64,000 nucleotides of DNA from Leishmania mexicana MHOM/GT/2001/U1103 (Eukaryota; Euglenozoa; Kinetoplastea; Trypanosomatida; Trypanosomatidae). Below, piece by piece: positions 51,194 to 60,790 of this stretch. Made by a program: the position numbers and the translations under genes. A model generated the notes under the pieces. It searched no databases. It was not told where the DNA came from and saw only the letters and a list, made by a program, of their open reading frames with translations. Numbering within the stretch: the first letter of the stretch is position 1; every line of letters starts with the position of its first letter. The stretch covers positions 310,001-374,000 of the forward strand of contig NC_018330.1 of the NCBI RefSeq assembly GCF_000234665.1. The letters run 5' to 3'.

Positions 51194-51833
51194 GCGGACA
51201 GGATATTTAGGAGGGCTGGGGAGCTGGCGCATATCACTGACGAAGCGAGCGGCCGCTGGCGACAGCGCAGCATCCCTACTCTCTTGCCTCGCCGCATATT
51301 CCCGTGCTCCATGGTTGACCCCCCCCCCGCCTCTGGCTCTCTCACACTCGTGCTTGCCCCTGCTACTGGCGCCGCTTCCGGCAACGATGTCGCTGTTTCT
51401 CAGTGCATTCCTTTGTGGGCAACCCCATCGCCATCCTTGCTGTGGTGCTCTATGGACGTGGAGTGCCCCTTTCCTCCCTCACCACAACAGCGGAGAGCTG
51501 CGGGGAGGCCCGCCACTTCGCTTCCTCAGCTGCACACCCAGTGGCGGTGAAGCGCTCGCACCCTCCCCCACCCCCTTCCCATTCAAAAAAAACGCCGCTG
51601 GACAAGCCAGTGCGCCGCTGCGTAGCATCTGTGTGCTGCGCTACTTGAAGGGTGGCGTCAGCAGAGCAGCAGTAGCACCCCACCTACCCACCTACGCCAC
51701 GCATCAGCCAGCAGCCAGCGTCATCGCCGGCCTCCATCCCCCTCTGCCTTGGGCCCTTCCCTCTATGCGCCCCAACGCGTGTCTGTGCCTGTGCGGGTCT
51801 TTCCCCTCTTCATCTGCCCCTCTCCAGCTGAAC
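51194..51833 (+). other. Intergenic region before the pseudouridine synthase
   Basis: No gene is supported. It has a C-run at 51319-51327, an A-run at 51586-51592 and C/T stretches near 51735-51760 and 51797-51825. The downstream frame is open from about 51315, but this part has no ATG at its start and reads through C/T tracts. Confidence 0.55.
51826..51827 (+). promoter_or_regulatory. Predicted trans-splice acceptor for the pseudouridine synthase
   Basis: A C/T-rich tract ending TCTCCAG is followed 6 bases later by ATG 51834. A second AG at 51875-51876 would make ATG 51891, in the same frame, the first start. Confidence 0.5.
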
Positions 51834-54800
51834 ATGAGGAACCACAACTCCGCGCGACGGCCACCTCCGCCCCACAGTCCGGTCGCTGCAATGCCATCAT
51901 CGCGGCGCCCCCGCACCATCGCAGAGCTGCAGCGGCTCGAGGAAGAGGCCTGGACCTCGCCAGCACAGCGGGCGCTGTACGCTACGCGACATATCCCTGG
52001 GTTCCCGTGGTACACAGTGCAGGAGGTAGCGTCGCCTGACAAGTCTGCAACTGCCAACGCGGCCGCCCTCTTCACCACCGGCGTTCGACGCCACGTCATC
52101 CCGTATGACTTTTCTTTTACTGTGTTCGTGAAGGGGCGGTGGGTCGGCCGGCGGCTGCTCGAGGTCTACGCGGAGGAGCTGCCGCATCACACCCCTGCCT
52201 ACTACGAAGCTTGCCTGCAACAAGGCCGTCTGTACTGCGTGCAGCGCGGCGCTCTCGGCCAGCACAACACGCAGCGCCGGCTGCTGAAGCGGTCGGCTGT
52301 CACGCCTGCGTCGGTGGGCACGACCGGAAGCTTCAGCGACAGTGCCCCAGGCCTGGCCTCGTCCTCGTACACTACCCCTACCACCACCACCACCGTGTCC
52401 GCTTCAGACCTCCCTCAGCGCCGCCACGCTGATCGCCGAGCCGCATCGCCTGCTCCTCTGCCCTCCCGAGGAGAGGATGTGGTGCTGCAGCACGGCGACG
52501 TCGTGTACCACACGGTGCACCGCCACGAAGTGCCAGTGACGGTGGGGATGTGTGGCGCCGATGCCGTGCTGATCACGGCCGTGTGCATTGCACGTTACGG
52601 TCTCATCTGCGTCAACAAGCCGACCGGGCTACCGACGCACGCAACGGGGAGGTACTACTACAACTCGCTTACCTCGCTTCTCGAGTACGTGCTGGCGCCG
52701 AAGCGGCTGGCGGCGTGGCTGCTCGTCGAAGACCCGCTCCTGCAGGCCCTCGTCTCCACCGAGCACCTCTCGCCAGCAGAGAAGGCGGAGCTGTACGCGT
52801 ACTATGCCCCACCTCCAGCTCCCGTACGACTTGCTGGATCAGTGGGTCAGCCCTGCGAACATCAACTCGACAGCTCGGGGTCTTCGCACTGCTACTGTGC
52901 AGCAACAACCGAAGCATCCGCTGCCGGAGATGCAGATCTGGACGAAGTCGACCCGGACAAGGTGCCTCGACCGTGTCATCGGCTGGACAAGGTTACCTCC
53001 GGGGTGCTGCTGTTGGCCGTACGCCAAGACGCAGCGAAACGGATCGGATCGGTGCTGATGCGCAAGGCAAAAGAGGTGGAGGAAGCAGTGACGACGGAGC
53101 TGTTGCGCCGCAGGGTCGAGCCTTACGCTTCGCGTGACCGCGGCGTTGAGACGGCGGTCACCCCAGTCGCTGAGCACACGGCGAGCCCCGATGGGAGTGA
53201 TGGGGATGCCGGTGTGCCCGCCGGCCGCGCGCTCTCATCCACCCCTGCCTCGCCACCGGCATCTCTGCAGCGCATCCTTGCCAGCACGTATGAGCTGCAG
53301 AAGTACTACCTGGCGCGTGTGCGTGTTGAGTCGACACGAGTGCTGCCGGAAAGCGAGACAAGATTCGAAGCCGAGACGCAGCGGCAGCGCACGCCCCAGC
53401 CACCGCCCTTAGCATCCCCGTCTTTGCCCGCGGCATTCCCTCCGCCCCTGCATGTTTGGCGTGTGGTCGGTGATGAGCCGTGCTTGAGGACGCACAACGC
53501 CTATGTGTCGCACATGCTGAGCTCCGCAAACGGTGTCTGCGACGTCGCGTCTTTGTGGGCTCGCCAGCCGAAGAAATGCCGCTCAGCTCTACCGGGTGTG
53601 TTCCCTGATGGTGTGCTGACGACAGTGCCGGTTCCTGCGCCTGGGACCCTTGCGTCCTCCGCTGCTGCCGCGGCGACGCTCTGTCAGCTCCTTTCCGCCT
53701 TGCCCACTGCCACGAACGCCGCACCCCAGGACGGTCTACCGCAAGCTGGAACGAACGTGGCGAGCGTCGCTGAAGAGGCGGTGGTGCTATGCACCCCCTA
53801 CACGGGCCGCCTGCATCAGATTCGTAGGCACCTGGGCTCACTTGGCTGCCCCATCGTCGGCGACGTCGTTTACGCGCACACCAGTGGCAACTCGGACCCA
53901 TCAAGCACACCTTCAGCGCAAGTACAGCCGCAGCTGCCGAAGAAGAGGCCAGGGGGCACGGAGAGCGTCACCTGCGACCCCGAAACGTCGTCCACGAAAG
54001 ACACGGCAGCGCGTGGCCTGGACGGCAGCGCTGATTGCGCGGCCCGACTCTCACGCGATGGCCGCGACTTCGTCTTCTTCGATGCCGCACAGTTGCCAGC
54101 TGCCTATCATTGCTACTGCCAAGCAATGAAGGCAACCGCCAACGAGGTCAACACTGCATCTCGTGCTCACCAGGCTTCCCCGTCGCGTAGGACAGAGGAG
54201 CGTGCAGCGACAGTGGACGCCGACGGCGGGCTACCGACGAAGAAGGGTGTAAAGCGCAGTCGCACTGTGTGCAGCACAGACGGCGGAAGGGAAGCCGAAA
54301 CGGCAGAGGACATGGCGAACCGTGAGAAGAAGGGGGTCCCACTCGCCAGCACGAGTAGTGTTGCTGCAGCTGTGGGCGCCCGAACGGTGGGGAAGGGGCA
54401 AAGCAACGCAGCCGCCACTAGGTGGCAAGATGAGCCGCTATGCTACGAGTGCGCCGGACGTCTGCCGATCGTGGCCGCAGGGGAGTGCGCGACGGGCACG
54501 TCGGCCATCTGCCTGCATGCCTGGGTTTACCAAGTTAGGGAGGCCCTGCTCCTCGCCACCGACGACGGCGCACCGTCGAAGGCGAGATTGCCAGCATCAA
54601 CGCCAGAGGTTGCGGCGATGCTTGCGACTACAAACCGGTCGTCACCTGCACCATGCCCTTCCTCTTCCCCGGGGGATGGGGAGAGCGGTGCAGGGGTGAA
54701 CAGCCGCACCGCAGAGCGCTTGCCATCTCACCACCATTTGGTTGTAGATGGCGACTTTGTTCGCTTTGAAGCACCGCCTCCGGCGTGGCTGCGGCGGTAG
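51834..54800 (+). CDS. RluA-family pseudouridine synthase, RPUSD2/Pus9-like
   Basis: 988 residues from ATG 51834; ATG 51891 is an in-frame alternative 19 codons later. The order of motifs is that of the eukaryotic RPUSD2/Rib2/Pus8-9 branch. First comes an S4-like N-terminal part, FTVFVKGRWVGRRLLEVYAEEL (about 95-116), and HGDVVYHTVHRHEVPV (about 220-235). Motif I follows with VNKPTGLPTHATG (260-272). Motif II is CHRLDKVTSGVLLLA (381-395), whose Asp385 is the expected catalytic residue. Motif III is YTGRLHQIRRHLGSLGCPIVGD (about 655-676). These enzymes turn uridine into pseudouridine, typically in tRNA. The protein is about twice the usual length because disordered insertions separate the motifs, and it has a long tail with LCYECAGRLP near 868. 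No clear targeting signal is seen. Confidence 0.92.
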   Translation: MRNHNSARRPPPPHSPVAAMPSSRRPRTIAELQRLEEEAWTSPAQRALYATRHIPGFPWYTVQEVASPDKSATANAAALFTTGVRRHVIPYDFSFTVFVKGRWVGRRLLEVYAEELPHHTPAYYEACLQQGRLYCVQRGALGQHNTQRRLLKRSAVTPASVGTTGSFSDSAPGLASSSYTTPTTTTTVSASDLPQRRHADRRAASPAPLPSRGEDVVLQHGDVVYHTVHRHEVPVTVGMCGADAVLITAVCIARYGLICVNKPTGLPTHATGRYYYNSLTSLLEYVLAPKRLAAWLLVEDPLLQALVSTEHLSPAEKAELYAYYAPPPAPVRLAGSVGQPCEHQLDSSGSSHCYCAATTEASAAGDADLDEVDPDKVPRPCHRLDKVTSGVLLLAVRQDAAKRIGSVLMRKAKEVEEAVTTELLRRRVEPYASRDRGVETAVTPVAEHTASPDGSDGDAGVPAGRALSSTPASPPASLQRILASTYELQKYYLARVRVESTRVLPESETRFEAETQRQRTPQPPPLASPSLPAAFPPPLHVWRVVGDEPCLRTHNAYVSHMLSSANGVCDVASLWARQPKKCRSALPGVFPDGVLTTVPVPAPGTLASSAAAAATLCQLLSALPTATNAAPQDGLPQAGTNVASVAEEAVVLCTPYTGRLHQIRRHLGSLGCPIVGDVVYAHTSGNSDPSSTPSAQVQPQLPKKRPGGTESVTCDPETSSTKDTAARGLDGSADCAARLSRDGRDFVFFDAAQLPAAYHCYCQAMKATANEVNTASRAHQASPSRRTEERAATVDADGGLPTKKGVKRSRTVCSTDGGREAETAEDMANREKKGVPLASTSSVAAAVGARTVGKGQSNAAATRWQDEPLCYECAGRLPIVAAGECATGTSAICLHAWVYQVREALLLATDDGAPSKARLPASTPEVAAMLATTNRSSPAPCPSSSPGDGESGAGVNSRTAERLPSHHHLVVDGDFVRFEAPPPAWLRR

Positions 54801-55522
54801 TACACGCAGCGCGGAATGGCAGACGTGACGTCACCACCACGAGCTCGCAGGGACTGCAACACACACGTCCTTCGCATCGACCAAAAAAAGGACACGTCGT
54901 ACACGGCGAGGGAGAGGGGAAGGGGTGCGGGGCATCTGGCGGGTATCGTCCCTCGCCCTCTCCCTCCCTTTACATCTGCCCCTGCGTCCCTTCTCTCTTT
55001 TCCGCGGACTGCACGGCCTAAGACACAGTAAAAAAACACGAACTCGAGGCACATGCACGCGCACACACACCGTGCGAGGACACGTGTAGACATTCTTGGG
55101 CGGTTGTCCGCAACTGCCTACGGGGGACACGGTGATGCAGGAGAAGGGGTGGGAGGATGGGGCAGCCGCGGGCCTATCTGCAAGTGAGCTGTGTGGTGAG
55201 CCACCTCTCGTGAGTACTCCCTCTCTCTTTCTTTCGACTGCCCCTGTGCGGGCCTCCACTCATCCGCCAAACCCCCTCCCCCATGCCGTCTCCTGCATAC
55301 ATTCGCGCGGCCACGCCAACGTATGTATGTGCGCATGCGTTCTCCGACCCTTTTCTACCGCATTCGGAAGCCCACACACACACACACACACGCACTCGCT
55401 CGATCACTCTCTGCAGGTGTGCGTGTCTGCACCTACCTTTGCTCGCTTTGACGTCACCCTAATGCGCCAGGGCGCACTTTTTTCCATCTATTGATGCGCA
55501 CCTTGTGTGCCCCCTCCTCCCC
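54801..55522 (+). other. Intergenic region before the RING protein
   Basis: No gene is supported. It has C/T runs near 54955-54995 and 55205-55235, a (CA)n run at 55373-55391, AGs at 55417-55418 and 55469-55470, and an ATG at 55494 that opens a short frame overlapping the RING gene start. Confidence 0.55.
55373..55391 (+). repeat. (CA)n microsatellite
   Basis: Nineteen bases of CA dinucleotides, 132 bases before the RING gene start. Confidence 0.9.
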
Positions 55523-55580
55523 ATGCTTCTCCACGAGGCCCTTGTGGACACCGAGTGCCCCATCTGCTTGCAGCCACTAA
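55494..55580 (+). promoter_or_regulatory. Overlapping upstream ORF at the RING gene start
   Basis: An ATG at 55494 opens a frame of 28 codons that ends with TAA inside the RING coding sequence. No AG lies between 55494 and the RING ATG at 55523, so any mRNA spliced upstream carries this ATG first. Whether it is translated is unknown. Confidence 0.4.
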
Positions 55581-57106
55581 ACTACCGTCTTCAGCCTCCA
55601 CCCAGCCGCCCTGCCTCTCCGTCTTCCTCCGGCACCTCCGCAGTGGCGGCCCCCGGTAGCGGGACCACGAGCAGCACGAGTGCGTCACGTCACTCCCCAC
55701 ACTCGCCGCTGCAGCTGAGTGGGTCGAACGCCTCGGGCGGGGCAGGTGAGTTCTGCATCACGTTTGCGCCTGGCGTGTACGGGAGCGATGCGACAGACCC
55801 GTGGCACCCCAGCCTCGCCGTCCTGTCTCCAGTGTCCCCTCATGAAGCGCCAAGCCTGTCGGGTCAGCGCAGCTTTGCGCACCGCGAGCCCTGTCCACCC
55901 TCCAGCGGCGGCGGAGCGAATCTGTCGAACAGCGGTCACACCGCCGACAGCAGCAGCGACGAAGGTGCCGCCGGTGTTGTGGTGCTGCCGTGCGGACATC
56001 TTCTGCACTACCTATGCGCCATGCAGCTGTGCGAGTACGCCATCCATCCGTCCTGTCCCGTGTGCCGGCTGAAACTCGCCTCCGGCGCCGACTTGGCTCT
56101 CTTCCGTCCCCAGCTTCGAATGTCGTTGATCGCCGCAGCCCAGGCGTCTTCCGGTGTCTCTGCCGACGGTCGTTACATGGAAAGAGACTGTAAGCGCGCC
56201 ATCAGCGTGCGAAAGCGTTGCCGGCCGGAAGAGGCGGGGAGGGAGGACGGTCATGCGCCGTATACAGATCGCCACCGAGCGGACGCCGAGGACGCCAACA
56301 GTGTGCAGGTGTGCTCGCCTCCTTCAGAATCGCAGCGAGGCTGCGTGCCAGGTCCGGCTGTTGCGCACCCCTCGATGTCGCAATCCGGTGGCGAGCTCAG
56401 CGCCCCCACGCTCATTCTCGGGGATGATTGGGAGCCGACGGACACCTGTGCGGCGCCGAAGACGCAGGGCTCACCTGCCACATCGCGCCAGAACAGCGGC
56501 GGCGATGCGGACACGAACCAAGGCGAGGACGACATTACTATCATCGGTGCCCGTCAACTCCCGCCCTCCCAGGCCTACGCGGAACTGCTGCTTCGCACCA
56601 CTGCAACCTGGGCAGCGCGGGCAGAAACACTGAAGGCGCGAGTGGAGCACCTTGAGAGGAGTCAGCAACTGCTGCAGAGCGACTGCAGTGAGCTCGAGCG
56701 CACCCTCACCGTTGCGCGTCGTCGCCGAGAAGTGTTGCTGAACCTTCCATCGTCGAAGGATGAACAGGATGCGCTTCCGTCGGCTCAGAGGCTGCGTGAG
56801 CTGCGACGCCTCTGTCTCGAGACACGAACGGCCATGTCGTCCACTACGAAGCAGCTGGCAGAGGTGATTCGCGGTCATGCGGAGGTGCGACGGCAGACAG
56901 AGAAGTACATGCGCAAGCTGTCGAGGCTGGAGTCTGGAAAAGGAGTCGGGAGAGCTGGCGGCGACGCTGCCACTGCCACTGCCACTGCCTCTGCCGCCGC
57001 GGTGAAAGCAGGCCTACCGCCACCGCCATCACGACGGAAGCCGCCACAAGGAGGTGCAGCACCGGCAGGGGAGGCAGCAGCAGCGGCGCTCGATGGTCCG
57101 CCCTGA
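55523..57106 (+). CDS. RING-H2 and coiled-coil protein, likely E3 ubiquitin ligase
   Basis: 527 residues from ATG 55523. The RING begins almost at the N-terminus with Cys12 and Cys15 (CPIC). The second half comes much later: Cys157, His159, His162 and Cys165 (PCGHLLHYLC), then Cys178 and Cys181 (CPVC). This is the full C-C-C-H-H-C-C-C set of RING-H2, but with a 141-residue Ser/Pro/Gly-rich insertion in loop 1, where normal RINGs have about 10-40 residues. A disordered linker follows, then a coiled coil at about 350-472 (ARAETLKARVEHLERSQQLLQSDCSELERT and later helices), and an Ala/Pro-rich tail. RING-H2 domains recruit E2 enzymes for ubiquitination. The N-terminal RING plus coiled-coil plan recalls TRAIP, but I cannot assign orthology. 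Substrates are unknown. Confidence 0.82.
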   Translation: MLLHEALVDTECPICLQPLNYRLQPPPSRPASPSSSGTSAVAAPGSGTTSSTSASRHSPHSPLQLSGSNASGGAGEFCITFAPGVYGSDATDPWHPSLAVLSPVSPHEAPSLSGQRSFAHREPCPPSSGGGANLSNSGHTADSSSDEGAAGVVVLPCGHLLHYLCAMQLCEYAIHPSCPVCRLKLASGADLALFRPQLRMSLIAAAQASSGVSADGRYMERDCKRAISVRKRCRPEEAGREDGHAPYTDRHRADAEDANSVQVCSPPSESQRGCVPGPAVAHPSMSQSGGELSAPTLILGDDWEPTDTCAAPKTQGSPATSRQNSGGDADTNQGEDDITIIGARQLPPSQAYAELLLRTTATWAARAETLKARVEHLERSQQLLQSDCSELERTLTVARRRREVLLNLPSSKDEQDALPSAQRLRELRRLCLETRTAMSSTTKQLAEVIRGHAEVRRQTEKYMRKLSRLESGKGVGRAGGDAATATATASAAAVKAGLPPPPSRRKPPQGGAAPAGEAAAAALDGPP

Positions 57107-57916
57107 AGCTCTGTAATGGCAGCGGGCCCATATTCCGCAGTCCTTGTAGGTGCGTGCGAGTCCCTAAGTAGGCTGAGCGTAAGACTGCATGAGATGTTGC
57201 GCCTTCGTGTTCGCGCATGGGGCCCGCTTTTCGCGCCCGCTACTCATGTGCGCCGACAAATCTATTCAACGTGAGCCCACAGAGCCGTTCTCGTTGGTTG
57301 CTGTTGAAGGACGAGAGGAAGGCCCACATGCGATGAACACAGAAGCCGCCACCCCCCAGCCGGCTCCTCCTCCTCCTCTGCCGCACTCTCGCACACTCTC
57401 TGCTTTTCAAGAAGATTCCCATGTAGAGGTGTGTGGCCACCACCATCACCACCACCAAAGCCAACACCGCCGCGATGATGGCGGGCAAAACGAGGAAGGC
57501 TCCTTTTTTAACGAGTATAGATGCACATCTCGGGTTGTTTGTTGTTTGCTGTCGTCGTTGTTGGTATCTCTGCACCACCTCTGCGCGCACACGCACGCTC
57601 TCTGTTGCACCTCCCACTTCTCGCCCCACTTCTCTCCCTCTCCCGCCTCGCCTGAGCGACACGCACACACACACACGCACCCGGACATGAACATGCGCAT
57701 GGGCATGTATCATTTGTAAGGTGCATCGACACTCCTCCGCGTTACGGAGCGTGTGTATGCCTTCTCTCTCGCCGACCTGACGCCCACCAAACCCGACGTA
57801 CCGTCGGTGACCCTTGCACACAGCCGCGACCCGTCTCGCCTCAGCACCACGAGCATACTCGGCTTCGATCCATATTTTTCGTCTGATATCCCGTATCCTT
57901 TTGCTTCAGTACGCAG
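57107..57916 (+). other. Intergenic region before the beta-helix protein
   Basis: No gene is supported. A 176-codon frame (57189-57719) is translated from repeats and C/T runs. A (CA)n run lies at about 57661-57678. T/C-rich sequence at 57870-57907 precedes AGs at 57908-57909 and 57915-57916. Confidence 0.55.
57908..57909 (+). promoter_or_regulatory. Predicted trans-splice acceptor for the beta-helix protein
   Basis: AG after a T/C-rich stretch (57870-57907). It leaves a 7-nt gap to ATG 57917. Confidence 0.5.
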
Positions 57917-59968
57917 ATGTCTGCCAAATACCCGCCAGAGAGCGAGTCACCGCACAACAGCAGCGACGAGGAGGACGAGGAGGAGGAAGAGGAGGACGAG
58001 GACGATGAGGAAGAGATCGAGGAGTGGACGGAGGTGACGCCGCTGAGCGAGCTGGCGGAGCTAGAGGATGGCCCTAGCAGCCACTTTGTCGGCGGCTTCA
58101 GTGTATGCAATCATCTCGGCGACGCCATCGGCCGCGTACAGTTCAAGGAGGACATTGTGCTCGTCTTTCCCGGTGTTTACGCAGCAGCCTCGTCCTCCTC
58201 GACGTCCTCTTCGTCACCGCTGGAGCTGAACGAGGCACAGCTAGGGGGCCTGTGCGTGTACAGCGTCTCCTACGCTCGTGAGCATGCATCGCACGGTGGA
58301 AGCAACAAGGTAGCGGAGCCGCGCTACATGTCGCCGTCAAAACGCCGCGTTGGGCCGTGGTTCACCTACCTTACGGCCGCAGCGGCAGCTGCGTTTCTCG
58401 CCCAGGACAGCAGCAGTGGTAGCACCGAGTACGCGAAGTCCAGCAAGGCATACAACCCCTTGCAGGCTGCCGCCTCGAAGGCAGTGGAGGCGATAGACAG
58501 TCGGAAAGCCGCCTCGATGACCACCATGCACACCACGAGTGGCTCCAGCGTCTTTGCGCCGGCGATCACCGCCACCACAGCGAATCCGCAGCTCTATCCC
58601 GTGTTTGACTTCCCCATCTCCATTCTGTACACCAACGAGTCCGCTGATGCCACGGCATCGTCGACCTGTGGGTTACCCCACTACGTGCAGCAGGAACTGG
58701 ACAGCGACGAAGACGAGGAAGACGAGGAAGCCAGCGAGAGGGGCGGTGGCGACGATGGCGGGGCCGAGCAGGAGCAGGAAGAAAGCAGCGCTGAGGCTTC
58801 GCGAGAGGAGGTGGCCATCACCCTTGCCGGCCTGTGCGCGCGCGCTGGCGTGACAATCGGCTCCCTAACGCGTACACACATCACCCACTGCGTTATCGGC
58901 TCTCCGCAGCAGCATCCGACGTCATCCGAAGCCAGTGCTGTAGCTACGCGAATCGCCATCACAGCGGCGCCGCTAACGGAGGCGGTAGTGGATCACTCTC
59001 TTGTGTATGGAGGATCGGCCTACGGCCTCTACGCCTATCCGCGCTGTGCTCTAACGATGCACAGCTGCATCGTGGAGGGGCCAAACACAGAGGCCGCCGC
59101 GTATAACGCCGCCGGTGCCTCCGCCACCAACGCAGTCTCCGCGGACGGTTGTCGTGGCGGCTCTGCCCTCGCACAACTGCAGCGGCGCCAAGCTCGAACA
59201 CAGCTGCTGCGCCGCTACATGGACCGCTTCGAAGAGAACGAGGCCCACGACACGGGCGATAGCGGGCGTGGGGGTGAATCTCTTGACATTGAGGAGGGTG
59301 TCCTGCCGCGCTTCTGCGTTCCTGGTGCGAGCGCTGCGGGAGCGGCTGCCATCCCGATGTCGTGCGAAGTTGCCATAATGTGCGATGACGCTGATGTGCA
59401 CCTCACAGACTGCCTCGTCACGCACACCCGGCACGGTGTGCTCCTGCACGGTGGCTGCACCGGCACAGTGATTAAGGGTTTATCGGTGCGCAGCATTGCG
59501 GAGGTAGGCCTCTACGTGTACGGGATGGCTGGTGCAGCCGATGTGCAGTACAGCTCAGTGCTTGCGTGCGGGCTGGCGTGTCTGCTGGTGGTCGGCCCGT
59601 CTGCTGCCCAGGTGGCCGCCGCAGAGGCCGAGCTTCCGGCTCGTCCGTCCGAAGAAGACGAGGAGGAGGACGCTGAGGAGTCCGAAGATGGCCATGGCCG
59701 GCGTCGCCCGATATTTGCGCAGCACCCGCACATTCGGTCCAACTGCGTTATCGGGGCCGTCCGTGTGCAGGGCGAGGTGCGTAGCGGTGCCATGGTCGAC
59801 AATCTTGTCTTCCTCCCTCGTGACGAGCAAGGCGTTGCCGCCGCGGCAGCAGCTGGGGCCCAGAGGGTACTCACCGTGCCTGCCGACACAGCGCGCGGCT
59901 TTGCGTATGTCGGGAGGGAGGGAGAGCGGGTGCCGGCACGTGCGGCAGACGAGGCCGCCGCAGCGTGA
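57917..59968 (+). CDS. Acidic protein with parallel beta-helix (pectin-lyase fold) repeats
   Basis: 683 residues. The N-terminus has a run of almost pure Glu/Asp at about 17-36, and further acidic runs lie near 258-266 and 575-592. Early segments GDAIGRVQFKEDIVLVFPGVY (about 68-88) match the first turns of right-handed beta-helix proteins of the FBXO11/SHCBP1 type, where a sequence of this kind opens the helix. From about residue 300 short strand-turn-strand units follow: VTIGSLTRTHITHCVIGSP, HSLVYGGSAYGLYAYPRCALTMHSCIVEGP, VHLTDCLVTHTRHGVLLHGGCTGTVIKGLSVRSIAEVGLYVYG and YSSVLACGLACLLV. These are typical PbH1 repeats. No polysaccharide-lyase residues are recognised, and there is no signal peptide, so it is more likely an intracellular binding scaffold than an enzyme. 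No F-box is apparent. Confidence 0.72.
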   Translation: MSAKYPPESESPHNSSDEEDEEEEEEDEDDEEEIEEWTEVTPLSELAELEDGPSSHFVGGFSVCNHLGDAIGRVQFKEDIVLVFPGVYAAASSSSTSSSSPLELNEAQLGGLCVYSVSYAREHASHGGSNKVAEPRYMSPSKRRVGPWFTYLTAAAAAAFLAQDSSSGSTEYAKSSKAYNPLQAAASKAVEAIDSRKAASMTTMHTTSGSSVFAPAITATTANPQLYPVFDFPISILYTNESADATASSTCGLPHYVQQELDSDEDEEDEEASERGGGDDGGAEQEQEESSAEASREEVAITLAGLCARAGVTIGSLTRTHITHCVIGSPQQHPTSSEASAVATRIAITAAPLTEAVVDHSLVYGGSAYGLYAYPRCALTMHSCIVEGPNTEAAAYNAAGASATNAVSADGCRGGSALAQLQRRQARTQLLRRYMDRFEENEAHDTGDSGRGGESLDIEEGVLPRFCVPGASAAGAAAIPMSCEVAIMCDDADVHLTDCLVTHTRHGVLLHGGCTGTVIKGLSVRSIAEVGLYVYGMAGAADVQYSSVLACGLACLLVVGPSAAQVAAAEAELPARPSEEDEEEDAEESEDGHGRRRPIFAQHPHIRSNCVIGAVRVQGEVRSGAMVDNLVFLPRDEQGVAAAAAAGAQRVLTVPADTARGFAYVGREGERVPARAADEAAAA

Positions 59969-60763
59969 GATGTGCAAGCCTTTGTTCTCTTGCCCCCCCC
60001 CCTCTCCCTTCCTCCCTCCCTCCCCAGGGGCCCTCCACTGCTCATCTCTGTGCACCCGTGTGCCGTCACGCTCTCTCCCCCTTTTGTGCGTGTGTGCGTG
60101 TGTGTTCGCCTGAAGCGACTGCGGGCACGTCGCTGATGTACATCAAAAGAGTCGCGTTCCTAAGCTGTTTGTTGTGGCATGTCGTCGTTGCACTTTTCCG
60201 TCCTCACTGCCGCCGCGCTCACAGAGGCGAGAGCTGGTGAGCATCTGGAGAGCGTGTGTGTGAGCGGAGTGCGTGCGCGTCAACATATGTATATGTATGC
60301 ATGTATAGAGGCGAGGAAGTGCGAGTAGGGAAGGGGGAGGGGACCTTCTCTTTTATGTTTGTGTAGGAGGCTCAAAACGCGTGCCCGATCCGGTAGCCGG
60401 CGTGCGGCCTCGGCGGCTGCACGCCTCCCCTCCCCTCCCCTTTCCTGCTTGCCCGGCGTGTTGTGCGCGCCCAAAAGGACAGTTCCGCAGCGCGGGCGCA
60501 CGAAAAGCGAGCACCAAAGGCGGAGCGAACGAGCCAACCAACCCCCGCCCCCGCAAGCACGCACGGAAGGGGGAGAGGAGACGGCACACAGCCCTACAAG
60601 GATCATGTACGGGTGCTGGCGCTGCTCATCTCTCCTATGCACACCTCACGCACACCGAAGACACGTCCACAGGCGTCGTTTGCTCGCGGTCGTGGTGTTC
60701 ACGGGTACGGGTACGCGTGTGTAGCCATCTGCCTGCTGTGTCAGTCCTTGTGCGCTGATAAGC

Positions 60764-60790
60764 TGTGTGTGTGTGTGTGTGTGTGTGTGT
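60764..60790 (+). repeat. (GT)13 microsatellite
   Basis: Twenty-seven bases of GT dinucleotides in the intergenic region after the beta-helix gene. Confidence 0.95.

Noticed and set aside
51315..51833. Upstream open extension of the pseudouridine synthase frame
   Set aside because: There is no ATG at its beginning, the sequence is C/T-rich and an AG lies just before ATG 51834.
57189..57719. Frame of 176 codons in the intergenic region before the beta-helix gene
   Set aside because: It consists of His/Ser/Cys translation of repeats and C/T runs, with no homology by eye.
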